Shown: piece after piece, positions 23,825 through 36,375 of the stretch
How the letters are laid out: the number at the start of each line of letters is the position of its first letter
Numbering within the stretch: position 1 is the first letter of the stretch
From: Halisarca cf. caerulea
Lineage: Eukaryota; Porifera; Demospongiae; Chondrillida; Halisarcidae
NCBI GenBank assembly: GCA_963170055.1
Contig: CAUJGJ010000040.1
Span: forward strand, 915,401 to 979,400
Reading direction: 5' to 3'
DNA length: 64,000 bases
Position numbers and translations under genes: made by a program
The notes under the pieces: model-generated
Told to the model about the DNA's origin: nothing
The model's input: the letters and a program-made list of their open reading frames with translations, nothing else
The model's database searches: none

Positions 23825-25273
23825 ACTGTCCATTACAGTAATGCATCATTGAGTTAGACAAGTATGTCCTATTGTGTGCATGATACCTATACATATCATG
23901 TTGTTACTTGCACCTGGTTTAGTACATAAGGTCAATGGGACAGTTACGCTCCGTGGTGCTGCATAGAAAATCTTCTCCTTGGAAGAATTCACCTCGTCTC
24001 TTATCATGTTCACAATTGCTCCCTGCCGCAGATTATTTACTAGAGAGTGGAAATGCTGATGATGTAAATGGCATAAATCAAACAGGTTTGAACAAACAGG
24101 AGTTCCACCTTGTATCATAATATCCCTTTCTTCCCTTCCTTGTGTTCAACCCACTTGGGGAAATTCCTCATATATATATTGTCCCAGAATTAGTTATAGA
24201 GACAAAAGGCAAGCAGTAAATGACGTCATGGTACGGTAGCAAACACTGAGCATTTAGACCAGTGAGACGTGGTTGACAGGAAAAGGGTAAAAAATGAGTT
24301 TCCTTCATTTCCATCCTCCCTTCCTCTTAACTCGTCTCCGTCTCCCTGTCTATTCATGTATTACTATGTATAAATGTACAGGATGAGTGCATCCTGTGTA
24401 ACCACAAATTTCCCCTAACATCGATAATTTTATGAGAACTACATTTATCAAAGAAAATAAGCAGACGAAGCCTATTCAATAATGTATAGTTGATCAAATG
24501 GTTGGCAAATTCCCCATAGGTGAGATTAGTGCAGTAGAAGGCTTTGAATACCAAATGTGTCAGGACATGGAGGTTCACCACCATCACTATGAAGGAGTTT
24601 GACATCTGTGGAGTCTGGTACGGAATTTTTAATTATTCGCATTTGCAGTTCACAAGATAGTTCATTTCAACGAGCACATCAACCAGCGAAACGTATAGAG
24701 GGGTGTGTGCATACATATGGTACAATTCTAATTTTGAGAATTTTTGGATTATCTTTGTCTATTGGGTACATCATAACATTCATTTTTGACATGATGGCCA
24801 TGCTCTGTGACATGGTATCAGACTGGAACTTCAGATTGTAGTGGCATGTTGAACCTAAATTGAACAAATGTGACCGTACTTGGGAAACTGGGTACTTTGG
24901 TGGGCATGTACACATACATGTGTGTCTGTGTGTACTTTCAGGATGCATGTACACATGTTCATTGTAGCAGATAACCCATTAATGACTGCCACAGATGGTA
25001 TTCATTATTTATAAGAGCAACATGCATACATCATATCTCGTTGTCTTCCTTTAGAGAGAATTTTGATGATAGACGAGCAGCTAACAAAGAGATCACAAAA
25101 GAGGGACTTTTAAATCTCTTCTGTTACGATGGTGAATAGCGAGAAGCTGTCTTCTGTTGGACTGGAAGTGACGGACATGGAGATATAAGACAAATGCTGA
25201 AAATGTACGTCATGTGTAGCTGGGCGGACCATCAAGGCTACAAGGGTCAATGGACTGCAAGCTGCACTCCGTA
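23825..25273. other. No recognisable gene
   Basis: Around 24175-24340 the sequence matches parts of repeat D near 28570 and 53650 (CCAGAATTAGTTATAGA, AAGGCAAGCAGTAAAT). Otherwise only short unsupported frames. Confidence 0.4.
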
Positions 25274-26148
25274 CGCAGGTAAGTTATGGCAGATTCGTGG
25301 TTGCAAAGGACGTTTTGTGGTTTTAACAGGAATGCGGTTAAATCGTCACGCCTAATACTAATTATCACGTTTTTCCCGTGTGACCACCTTCCTAGTTTTC
25401 GAGATTTAAATTGTTGTACCATCAATAGAAAGGGTTCTGGCCAACCAAGTTAGCAAATCGATCGTATTAAACTGTAAACGGGCGCACATCTGACAGTAAT
25501 CGAGCTTCCGAAGCTCTAGCTTGCCTCCTCGTACGAAGGTGTATAAATTAGCCTCTCTATACTTGAGAACACGTGGTGTCATGTGACCAAGGGCTTGAGA
25601 AGAGCTCTTTTCCATAAGAAATTTATGGCAAAAAACGCGGAGATCTAAACCTCTACCTGTATGCTTGAAACATTGACAGATTATCCTTAAAGGACTAAAC
25701 TTGGAATTCTGATTAGGGGAAGATATTCGGCCATCCCGTTCAGTTTATGTCACGCCGTTTGTTGCCACAGCCGTCCTGTTGGACCAGAAAACCTTCGCCA
25801 TAACAGCCGAGGAGTGGAGCAACATCTTCCCCTAATCAGGAAAGTAAGATTAGGATATGCCGTGTCTTCTGAACCGACGCTTGTGTTTAAACTCGGAGGT
25901 CTTCATCTCCGCGTTTTTGCGTATTTGTTCATTTTGATATGGTTCAAGGAAAGTGGTCATGCAACAGGTACAGCATGTTTTCGGCTCTTTAAGTTACACA
26001 GGATCAAAATACGAATACTCAACTCGCTATCTAGACGGTTTCTAGAAGTTTCAAGCCTTTAGCAAGAATAAACAAGGCGTTATATTCGAGACATTCGGAA
26101 ACGGCCGCCATTTTGTTTTATGGCAAAAAGTGCCATAACATACCTGCG
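25274..26148. mobile_element. CGCAGGTAAG element, 875 bp, complete
   Basis: The ends are CGCAGGTAAGTTATGGCA (left) and the reverse complement of CGCAGGTATGTTATGGCAC (right), flanked by TA on both sides. The central hairpin is CTGATTAGGGGAAGAT (25709-25724) with ATCTTCCCCTAATCAG (25824-25839), a perfect 16-bp stem. The loop contains GCCATAACAGCC, echoing this element's own terminal GCCATAACATACC. The subterminal motif GCCGCCATTTTG is at about 26104. The left end reads CGCAG|GTAAGT, a perfect 5' splice-site consensus. No transposase is encoded. Confidence 0.85.
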
Positions 26149-26561
26149 TAACTCATAACTGAGTTCCTTGTGGCCAGTCACTGCACACACATTAATGAGG
26201 AGTGCGAGCAGATGGATCTTGCGTGTACATTAGGGGCCAGCTCACAAACGACTACATATTATGTATGTACATACATGATCCCTGGCTCCCAATGTGAAGG
26301 GTGGGAGGGGCCTAGACTAGTGTTGAACAAGTACACATAAACACAAGCCACAACAGGTCCCACATACCACAAACGTACTACCACATGTGTAGTCCAGGCT
26401 AGGCAAAGATGGTCGCCATGCAGGGTACCACGATGTGGAAACAGTGACCACAGACATGTTGTGTGTACTACATGAGAACCACTCCAAAATCTGAACAAAA
26501 AGTGTTGTACCATTCGCTGCAGTTTCACCAAATCAATGACTCAGTTTGTTACAATCTTGCA

Positions 26562-26592
26562 TGCTAGACCATCCCTATGAGATGGTCTAGCA
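26562..26592. repeat. Perfect 12-bp stem hairpin
   Basis: TGCTAGACCATC (26562-26573) and GATGGTCTAGCA (26581-26592) pair around a 7-base loop, just upstream of the 45-bp minisatellite. No adjacent gene. Confidence 0.7.
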
Positions 26593-26730
26593 GAGCTGAC
26601 CACAGGTTGTCAAGACATTTAAAACTGACTCTTACCAGTTTGTAAGACCTCTCCCAGTTTGCTACTTCTTGGAATAGCTGGTAATACATGGACAAGGCCG
26701 AGGTGTGTATATACGTACATGTGAGACGGT

Positions 26731-27045
26731 CAGATTACAGAGTAACTCTTAGCAGACTGTACCTCATAAGACAGTCAGATTACAGAGTGATTCTTAGCAG
26801 ACTGTACCTCATAAGACAGTCAGATTACAGAGTGATTCTTAGCAGACTGAACCTCATAAGACAGTCAGATTACAGAGTGATTCTTAGCAGACTGTACCTC
26901 ATAAGACAGTCAGATTACAGAGTGATTCTTAGCAGACTGTACCTCATAAGACAGTCAGATTACAGAGTGATTCTTAGCAGACTGTACCTCATAAGACAGT
27001 CAGATTACAGAGTGATTCTTAGCAGACTGAACCTCATAAGACAGT
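26731..27045. repeat. 45-bp minisatellite, seven units
   Basis: Units begin CAGATTACAGAGT at 26731, 26776, 26821, 26866, 26911, 26956 and 27001, almost identical. Because 45 is a multiple of three, the plus strand stays open over 26688-27116 as a 15-residue repeat (SDYRVILSRLYLIRQ). Coding is possible but there is no other evidence for it. Confidence 0.95.
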
Positions 27046-27999
27046 CAGAGCAAACTACAGCAACATACACCATCACTCCATCAGCCATCACCTATGCAAT
27101 TGTCAATGAAATTTAAGACCATCTTCTAGAGGCTTTCGTACCGGGTGTGGACGAGGCATTGTACAATACCCACACACGACAAAAGCTAACAAGGGGTACA
27201 GTACAGAGTACGATATAAGGAATGCCGCAAATCCTTCCAAAGTGAAAGGAAATCTGCACACTCAGCAAAGCTGCTATCCCACGGAAATTAGCCTCAAGCA
27301 ACTCTTATCTAGTCTTGACCAGCCTCCTTCGCGCCCTCCATTATATAAATATTTATATAAAATGGAGGATGGGTTGGGGTCTGGTTCATGAGACTAACCC
27401 CAACTAGAAGACCACACAACAAGTAAATCTGGACAATAGTAGAACCATTGATGTAAACAAAATGGACCTCCTCCCCTCCGAAGCCTGACCCTTGATGAAT
27501 TTGAATGTGATGAATTTGACCCTGTCCCCTTATTATTAAAAGCACTTCCTAGAGGTCAACAGCTAGCAGTCTTCCTGCTCCTCGGTAACCTTGTTGGAGC
27601 TGATGCATTTTAATCAATAATTCAAAATACCTAATATATATTATGTTTACAAAGTATGTTACTGGTTGAAGGAGAAAACACATTCACTAATACATTAGTC
27701 AGTGCACAGGACAGAATGAACATTCTGTTTCGGTTAATGTCAAACTTATCCAAGAGCAGTACTTTCACACCTCGGGTTGAAAAAGTGGTTTGCACTTGTG
27801 TGGTATGGTGTTTGTTGTATTGTTCAGGTAACACTACAATTCAGTTCAACAATATTGTTAGTTCGTGTTAAAAGTATGAACTTTAAGGTAGTACTTTGTA
27901 TATAATACACTTCATTCATAGAAACTGTTCTTGTTAAGCAACATTACTTTGTGTTTACCAGTTTCCACTGTATGTTCAAACTTGCTCTAGATCACCTAG

Positions 28000-28990
28000 T
28001 TTAGTTGTCAGATCATTGCTGTCAGGTTATCTGCATCCTCCCATTACTGTTCCATTCACAATCCCAAATATTCAAGGTGCCCCATCCCCTAAACCACACC
28101 CACTTCCACAAGAAATCAACCCTACAGAAGTTGCAAACCATGCCTACATTTTATGATTACGAATATGATGCTATATGGCAGTTGTATATCAAAGGGTAAT
28201 GTAAACACACACACCTTTAGGCAGCCCCATCTCCTAAAGCGCACTCCCACAAGAAGTGAACCCTACAGAAGTTGCAAACCATACCTACATTTTATGACTA
28301 CGAATGAAATGTGAAATGAACCTTAGTGTGTGAACTGGTCATTTTAATTGAACAAACAAGATTGTTATGGGATGCATTTTGTGGGTGACAGGTATATGCA
28401 CACACCTGCAGAGCTAGTCTACATGTGGCAGGAAGTGTGACAGAAGGTGGGGCAGTAACTTGACACGAGGGATGGAAGAGGGAGCCGACCGGAGTCAACG
28501 GGGATCTTGTGGACATTATTCCTGTCCCTTTCACGGCTCCTTCAGTTGGATGCTTTGGGACATTCGGTGTATATATACCAGAATTAGTTATAGATACTTT
28601 AAGGCAAGCAGTAAATAATGGCAAGTTAAGATAGCAAACACTGAACAGGATTCAATTGCTGGACATACCAATGAATGTCACCTTGGATCCCTCCCCTTCA
28701 ATCCAGCCTTCAGATTTCATCTTTGTATCCATGTCTCTGATTGTTGGTGTGATACACTTGGATATATAGGATCATGTATAGTGCTTGAATTCGTCCTCTG
28801 GAAACTTGCGTGCCTGCTTTAGGTGCTGGCTGCTCTTCAGTACGTTACTATAACAGCCATGCACTGATCCCTTCAGGTATCAGGTCATCATTTTTTACGT
28901 GGGAAACCATTAGCCATAGGCTATTGAAAGGTGGCACCCACAAAACCTGGCCCCAGTTGAGTGACCCCCAGCAAATCCTAGCTTCCCTCC
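28000..28990. repeat. Repeat D, copy 1 (uninterrupted)
   Basis: 28000-28499 matches 51240-51595, and 28500-28990 matches 53579-54040. At about 28490-28510 it reads GGAGTCAACGGGGATCTTG with no insert, while the other copy carries about 2 kb at this point. No coding content is recognised. Confidence 0.8.
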
Positions 28991-29220
28991 ACATAAAGGC
29001 TGCCAGTTCCTCGTTGGGGAGGGGAGAATACAATGACGACGAAGAGGAGGAGGAGGAGCTCACAGTGAAGGGAGACATTGTTGCCCGTGTGCTACCGGGA
29101 TCCACCATACATATAACCCCCTGGTATCTCTGAGCAAGGACTACAAGGTGGAACCCTTGCAGGGAATGGTGTACCTCGGTGTTCAAGAGGGTGGACCAAG
29201 CAAACAGCTCTACAGGAGTT
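28940..29220 (+). pseudogene. Possible relic of a recombinase C-terminal domain
   Basis: An acidic run followed by VKGDIVARVLPGST (about 29068-29110), then in a shifted frame DYKVEPLQGMVYL (about 29130-29175), resembles the order EKGDIVATTTPTST ... FYKVELKAPHLQ ... of the recombinase gene at 43.8-44.1 kb. The frame is broken between the two parts. The match is short and judged by eye only. Confidence 0.35.
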
Positions 29221-29239
29221 GAGCTCCTGGGCACAAGGG

Positions 29240-31117
29240 ACAAGTCACAGCTAGTGAAGTAGTCACCCTCTGAACACACTATATCGGACAAGGTGGACTG
29301 TATGAACTTAGGACACCGCTCAAGGACATACACCATAAATATATAATACAAATGTACATATGTATATATGTACAATGTATGTATGTACAAATGTATATAT
29401 ACATGTACAATTTGCATAGTTGAACGTGTAGATACTCCATGCATATGAACACTGTTAATTGTGTGAATGTGAAGTATGTGGATATTGGCACAATTTCATT
29501 TGTTTTCAATATATAAACAGTGAAAATTCTACACCACCATTTTGAAAGAATATTGAAGAACAATGATAATACAAATACTGAAAGTTTCTCAGTGGAAACT
29601 CATTGTCCCCCGTGTTGACTACTATGATCATGGATAACTATGCTAGTGTTTTGAATGGTCTTTGGCCCTGCTTGTTCTTTGGCATCGCCAGCCATTTGAA
29701 TTGCTTCTTGGGTGGAAATTGCATCTTTAGGGTACTTGTAAATGTAGTCAACAGTCACCTTTGCAGATGAACAGTTATTTCCTTACTCCACTTTGGTTGT
29801 CTTTCTTCATGAACCTTTTAATGATTTGTCCTCTACCTCTCCTGCCTCCTCTTTACGTAGTTGTACATTGAATTTGTTTTGCATTCAGCAGTTTTCCTAC
29901 TTGTCAATGAACAGGCCACGTACGACCATGCGTGGTTTTTTCAATATACAAAATTGATACGTCTCTCTTGTGCCTTTTGTAAACTCATAACCTTCTCTAT
30001 TGGTTTTCAAGGCACCAAAGTATTTACGTGTATCAGTAAAGACATGGATTCAGTTATTGAACATTTCCTTATTATACTATAAGGGACAAATGAGGCAGAT
30101 GTCTCATCTCAAGTCAAATTTCCAGAGAGTGATAGTACATCTGACGTTCACTGGGTTTTAGAAACCTGAATATACAATAAGAAAGTATAGTGATAACAGT
30201 GGATTTTATGAACTTTAACGTTGGAAAGTAACCTTTAAATGTCCCAAAAGAATAAAATTGGCCAAGTTACAAATACTTCATTAACTTACAAATTTTTATT
30301 TTCTACAAATGACATGTTTGCAAACAGTAAACATCACTGGTTGAAAATCCATAGTGTTTTCCTCAGTGCCTGTGTCCAAAAATTTAGCCAATACCTCTGT
30401 GGATTTCAGGAGAAGAGGATCGGGAGATGACTCATGTTGGCTGGAGTTTTGAGCTAAAACTTCACAATCATATCTTCTTTTCTCTCTACATATGTTTTTA
30501 GAGAAGCTGCCATATATCATTATGCTGCCATGAATAATATGAATCTGATAATGGTTCTTGAATTGCTGTTCTCGTTTTGCTGAGTCCATATTTTCCATTA
30601 CTTCTAAGGGGTGTGATAAATGTGTGGTCAATTTTCATCTATTCTTCGTTGCACTGATTGTGTCCTTGAAGCTCCCTGTTGAAGAGGAGAGAAATATTGG
30701 ACATGTTCTTTGTTAAATGTTCACTATTGTCAATCTGCATCATGGCAATGAAACGCATAAAAATGTGATTTTTGTAATTAGGCACATAATTCTCTGTTCA
30801 TGTGGAGTCATCGTCTACAGAAGAACAGGAGGGGGGTGGTGAACAAGTTCGCTTCAAAATTTACCCGGCGTATTCCTGCCAATACCTGTTTTGACCAGAG
30901 ATCGAAATGTACAATAAAACTAGTCTGCAAAACCAACTGGGAGAAGTATCGGATTTGAACAATTATTACTAAGAAGGGGGGTGGGTGTGAGTTCACTCAT
31001 GCTGAAAACACTCAGTATTGCAGACAGTCTGGGACCACACGTCTAGGTTTCCATGGCAATGAAGTATGGTATATGTAGTTAAGGGTAAGCAACATTTTGT
31101 AGATCAAAGGTACGTAC
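29240..31117. other. AT-rich stretch with dispersed repeat E
   Basis: 29650-29805 and 30088-30180 match 20570-20818 and 21065-21160. Between 29330 and 29410 there is a TATATGTACA-type simple region. No gene is supported. Confidence 0.5.
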
Positions 31118-31237
31118 TAGTTACTACACGGCTGCTTGGGGAGTAACATGTTTACTGGCTGAAAGCCGAGGGCGCGTAGCGCCCGAGGTTTGAGGTCAGT
31201 AAACATGTTGCTCCCCAAGGAAGCCGTGTAGTAACTA
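31118..31237. mobile_element. Foldback element with 40-bp arms and GC-rich inner hairpin
   Basis: Left arm 31118-31157 (TAGTTACTACACGGCT...) and right arm 31197-31237 pair almost perfectly, with one or two bulges. The 39-bp spacer contains GGGCGCGTAGCGCCC, itself a perfect stem with a GTA loop. The whole could form a long cruciform. It resembles a small foldback MITE. No flanking duplication was clearly identified, although the arms begin and end TAGTTACTA/TAGTAACTA. Confidence 0.75.
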
Positions 31238-34200
31238 ATTTATCTCCTTTTAACACTTAAAAAGACAGCTGCTCTGCTATAGTTGCTGTACATTGCCCAA
31301 GTTGTTATTGCGACCTTTTGCACGTTAATTGACAACTATTGATTGTTATGACAAACTGGGCGCTTAGGAAATACTGTCCTGACCGCATGGCTGGGTATGG
31401 AAAATACTACCCAGGCGGCTCCTTTGATATATGACGTCATCGGGAGATAAATGGTATTACAGTGTTCTCCCCAGAAATATTTAAAGGCATGTTGAAGTTC
31501 ATGCCACCTTGAGCATACATATTATATACAAGGGTGGGTATAGGAAAGCAGAGGGGGGGGGGGCTAAAGGGAAAAACAATATGTTAACTAGGCAACCTTT
31601 TTTCCAGTGGTTTCATTGTGTGTGTTTTCTTACGTGACTGGTTGGTGAGCTAGGGGTTTCCTGTCCACCTACATCAATGTATACTTCTTGTTCCAGCAGA
31701 TTCATGACTTCTGTTTCCTCTCCTAATGCCTTCTTTTCTCTAAAGATGCAGTCAACGTAGCTTCCAGTCTTCCACTAAACACGCAATACTCATGATTATG
31801 CATTGACATCACTGTTGGGTTTACTTCAATTTCTGTGAGTGAAATCATGAGTTCTTGGAATAGGAATCTACAGAATGTCACTGCAGTCTGCACAGGGTGG
31901 ATCCAGTGACGCATGGCTTTTGGCAGACTGTTGTCAGAAGCACTTAGGAAATGACTATCCTTAACATGTTCTCAAAGTACATACATACATACATGTGGTA
32001 CATATGTACATGTAATACATACTGTATGTAATATGTACGTACTGTATGTTATACGTACTGCCAACTGTACCCAAAGGTACAGTTGGCACAATACACACAC
32101 ACATTGATCATTCTATATTGTATGTGCTACTCGATCAACCATCATGCAAACTCCATTGCTACTCAATCAACCATCATGCTAGCTGGTTTTCAGATTATAA
32201 AGTGTTCTTAATAATTGGCAGTATACTAAATCATATAGACATAGTTTTTAAATGATGCGTACTGCATGTATGACATATTGCATGCATGTGATCCATGAAA
32301 ATTATATTATAATATTGATTTTATGAAAATCAAATTCAATTTGTGCATTTTATATACTTTGAATGCCTGTTTAATGACCCATATGTAGGGGAACTGCAAT
32401 AGTGATAGATAGATAAGGGACACTGTAATAGATAAACACTGGGCAAAAGTACATACGTACATACAAAGGTAAACTTACACCTCTAGTATTGATGTACATG
32501 CGTATGTAATCAACCATCATGCAAACTCCACTCTTGAGTATGTGCTACGTAATGTTAATAAAATTATTGTAAAATGAATTATAATTGCATGCCTTCATTA
32601 CAATAACTGAATACTCGATTGTATAATTATTTTTTTGGATGACTTTCAACATATACAGGTAAAGAAGCATGGTTAGACATAAAGTACAGTTATAATTATA
32701 TAGACATGGGGGTATAGACCATGTAAACTCAAGTATGAGTATAGACATGGGTGAACGTGGCTGACATACAAGGTATACATGGATGAACATCGCTAAGATA
32801 CAGGTGGACATGGGTGAACATGGCTAAGATACAGGTATGCATGGATGAACATGGCATGGCTAAGATACAGGTGAACATGGCTGACTACCACCATGTCCCC
32901 AGTACACTGAGTAGTGGAACTATTAACATTAAACAATGCATCAATTAAGTTACACACTCAGAATTTGTCTTTGCAAGAAATGCCAGCCCATAGCTCATAC
33001 ACATACATTGTAGTGCTTCACTCGCATTTCAAAGCCCAAAAGTTGTCTCATATCAAAGTCAATTGCTATGAAATTTAAGTAATATAGTTAAATGCAAATA
33101 ATATGTAGATGGCCATTGAAGAAATTGTGCACAATACGATATGTTTTTGTCACCCGTCTTGTTCGTCTTTGTGCATAAATTTACCAGGCAGCCACCTTCA
33201 TTGCTTAACACATGTTCTGGTGGGGTCTAAAATTGTTGTACTAAAATTGAAATGTTGGTTCAGTAATGTGTGTGTGTGTGTGTGTGTGTTTTGGTGGGTG
33301 GATTATGTAAGGTGTATACATGAGTTGCTACGTAATAAGACTATGCAGTCTCACCTACCTTCGTAGGCTAACAGCCAGTCTGTGTAGGAGCACTAACACA
33401 TGCTAACAACTGTGTGTATGTTAAAGTGAAATGGGGATGTAGAGGTATGTGTGTGCAGTGTGAGAATAGGAACATATGTGCCTATTGTCCAATGAGGCAG
33501 AATTCTGGTATATTCTCCTGTGCTATCCTAACCCCAATTGGACCTAGTGTGTCCCACAACAGTAGGATGATATATCTTTGTGCACGCAATGGTTTATAAA
33601 ACCCAACAAGCCCTAATACTGTAAAAATGGTTCAGGTTGACTTTGTGTATGAGGTTAGTGGGCGTACGTAGTTCATTGTGTCCACACAACCTATGTAAGC
33701 GATGGAACAAATGAAATGCAGCAACAACAATGAAATGTAAAGTTTATTTTACCATTGCAAAAAAGAGAAGAATTAAAAAGCTTACAACCACAATATTATG
33801 TACATGAGAAATTCTTGTGTGAGTTTAAGGAACAATATGTGGGCTGTGGTGCATTATCTATCCTTACAAAGCCGTTCACTGTTCTGTCTCTCCATTCTTC
33901 TTTGCAATAAGGTAAGAGCAGAGGTGAAAAGGACCCACCATATCTATTGCCATTTACAAAATCATGATATAATATAAAAATAATAAAACAGCTTATGTCT
34001 TAAAGCCTATTTTACTTTGACAGCAAATGACAAAACTTAGTATGGAAGCTATAAAAGGAGGAAACTTCAGATTAAGATATGTTTCTTGGATATTAAGCAA
34101 TGGGTCAAGCCCATGCAGCTATCCCAAGCCAACATACTTGATGTGAGGAGTCCAGTTGTGCCCAATTTGTGCTGAAAGCTGGTAATTATATCAGAAGACA

Positions 34201-34960
34201 TGGACGACTGTGTCCACCATTTGACAAATCATGCTAGGAGATGAAGTGTAAAGCTCTAAAAAACATGGCATTGTCCATGGAAAGGCTGCCAGCAGGTTGT
34301 ATTCACAAAAGAGGGCAGCTGTACTTCTCCAAGTCTAAGCTAAGGTTTGAGTAATACTCAGATTGATTCACATGGACTGCCCACCCTTGAAAAATCATGC
34401 AGGGAGAAGAACCGTATAAAAGCTCTAAAGAGCATATGACATTGTCTTTGCAGGAGAGGGCAGCTATACTCCAAGTAATACTCTGATTGATTCACAAACC
34501 CACAGTTGGTAGTTACGTAAATTGGACAGGGGTTGCATGGGTATGGGTGTGTAACTACTATACTTATTATAATAATATAATTTTTATACCCTTAAATTAT
34601 CTTTTAGGACTTTTGGGATTCACATGTGGGATGTATAAAAATAACCTGTTATAAACACCTTTGGGCTGGGGCTTCAATTATTGTCTGTCAAAAAATTCTT
34701 TCTCCAAACTGTACAGCGATGTGTTATGGGATTTGAACTACAATAATGTTCTTCTGCACAAAGGTCAAATGATTCTCAAGTGTGTTTACATATGTGCATG
34801 TGTGTAGTGCACATTTTGAAACACTTTGTGATGAAGTGTTGATGGGTGTGATACTGGAGGAGGGAAGTGGTGGTGTCATCCTATAGTGTGTGGTCCAAGA
34901 TGTGACCATACACTTTGTGCAGAGGTATTCTCATTTTCTGAAACCATATCCAGGTACATT
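31238..34960. other. Gene-poor stretch
   Basis: It holds a hairpin with arms TGCCAACTGTACC (32059-32071) and GGTACAGTTGGCA (32076-32088), beside a block that recurs at 4111-4145. About four imperfect units of GAACATGGCTAAGATACAGG type occur at 32743-32884, and a TG tract at about 33268-33288. Part of 34210-34450 resembles 60530-60640 (CATGGCATTGTCCA..GGCTGCCAGC). No protein family was recognised. Confidence 0.5.
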
Positions 34961-34964
34961 TGAT

Positions 34965-35420
34965 ATCTCCAGTGTGGGGGTTGCTAAGCTCCACTATATT
35001 ATCAAAATGATGCTCTTATCCAGAGAATGGGATGTTTTGGAGGTTCTATTCTACCCAAAGTAAACAAAATAACACACGAGTATGTTTTTCACCTAAAATC
35101 AAATAGGTCTACCCCACCCATGTATGTGTCGTAGAGTTGTACACTCTCTTTGGGCAAGGTATTTGTACTCCAGTGCCAAATTTGTTTGTCCTTTTCACAG
35201 TAATACTTTCCTCAGGGTCTGAAATTAATTATACTAGGCATACTGGCTTTTTGGTCATCCACACAAGGCATTCAGTTTGCCCATCATGAATTTTCACAGA
35301 CCTATACTCACCACAATACCAGGCTTTTGTAAGGACTTACAGAAGATGTCACTCAAGCTGGTTGGATAACCCTTGCAGTTTTCACGCACTGTGCCAATCA
35401 TGAAAGTCTATCACGTAGGG
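34965..35420. repeat. Dispersed repeat F, copy 1
   Basis: Matches about 49700-50125 (ATGCTCTTATCCAGAGAAT, CACAGTAATACTTTCCTCAG, GGCATTCAGTTTGCCCATC). No conserved reading frame. Confidence 0.75.
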
Positions 35421-35439
35421 CACGCAGGTGTAACATTTC

Positions 35440-35990
35440 TACATGTAAGCAGTAGTCAAAGTCGGCAGAAATCAGCCATCACTTTTCTTTCGTTTAGTGT
35501 GTTTATGGAGTACAAGTGTATAAATTATTAATTCAACTATTTAACGTTACAACAGTTCACTTAACTTTGATGTCAATGCTTCGCAAGGCCGAAAAACTAC
35601 CACAGATTCGGACCTTGAAGAAGAGTTTAGTGCAAAACCCAGTTATGTGAACCATTGTTTAGAACAGCCATACTTTAAGAACCTTCCAACAACAATCTAA
35701 ATTTTCACCGTTGGAGAATTTACCACTCCTCTTCGTTCCTAAGATGTCCATCGAAATGTTGGTTTTGACCCAAGACAAAACCAAAACCACAAACTTGTGC
35801 ACCTGTCGGGAATAGGGCAAGCTATCAAAATATACCTATCGTGCAAGCTATACCTATCGTGATGTAACTCCATGGCATGGCTCCTCTACACAACTGGTTT
35901 GATAACCAGGTTTTCGAAAGAATTTCAGTCAGTGAAGAAGTATTTCTCTCGCTGTTAGTCACAATGTTGTCTCAACTTCAATTGGTGGGA
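35440..35990. mobile_element. Decayed CGCAGGTATG-family element
   Basis: Colinear with about 22018-22540: GTCGGC(A/T)(G/A)AAATCA, the CAACAGTTCACTTAAC segment, and ATCTAAATTTTCACCGT at about 35692, the left arm of the family hairpin. The right hairpin arm and both termini are not recognisable, so it is an old relic. Confidence 0.55.
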
Positions 35991-36338
35991 AGATGTGCAT
36001 CATTACATTTTAATAATTATTCAATATTCATAAATAACTTTATGGTCCGGTGAATTATGTCTGATTATGTCCGTAACTTGAATGGCTCCTCTTTCGGAAG
36101 CACTCTACTTGCACGCTTGTTTTGCTTTATGGATGAGGTTATGGTGACATTTAATGATGGTTTGCGATAATTTGATCTCATTAACATTATTGATCTTCTT
36201 CTCTTCATTTACATCGTTAAAACAGGTGCAACCAACCTCTATAATCAGAAATACCTACTACTAAAACAAGTTTTTACAAAGACATAATGTACTCTGACTA
36301 GAAATGTTGCTGTACAAGGTCTTAAGTATACTTGTTGA

Positions 36339-36375
36339 AATTAGCCACTAAAGTGGCTAACAGTCATTTAAAGGT
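36339..36375. mobile_element. Single piggyBac-like MITE end
   Basis: AGCCACTAAAGTGGCT followed by TTTAAAGGTTAA resembles the right end of the 13468-14257 element (GCCACTTAAGTGGC ... TTTAAGGG ... TTAA). The partner end was not located. Confidence 0.35.

Noticed and set aside
26688..27116. Tandem array as a CRISPR
   Set aside because: Units are contiguous with no unique spacers, in an animal-like genome. It is a minisatellite.
28848..29444. 198-codon minus-strand frame with a poly-Ser run
   Set aside because: The poly-Ser is the complement of an acidic GAGGAG run, and the plus strand shows the GDIVA-like motif instead.
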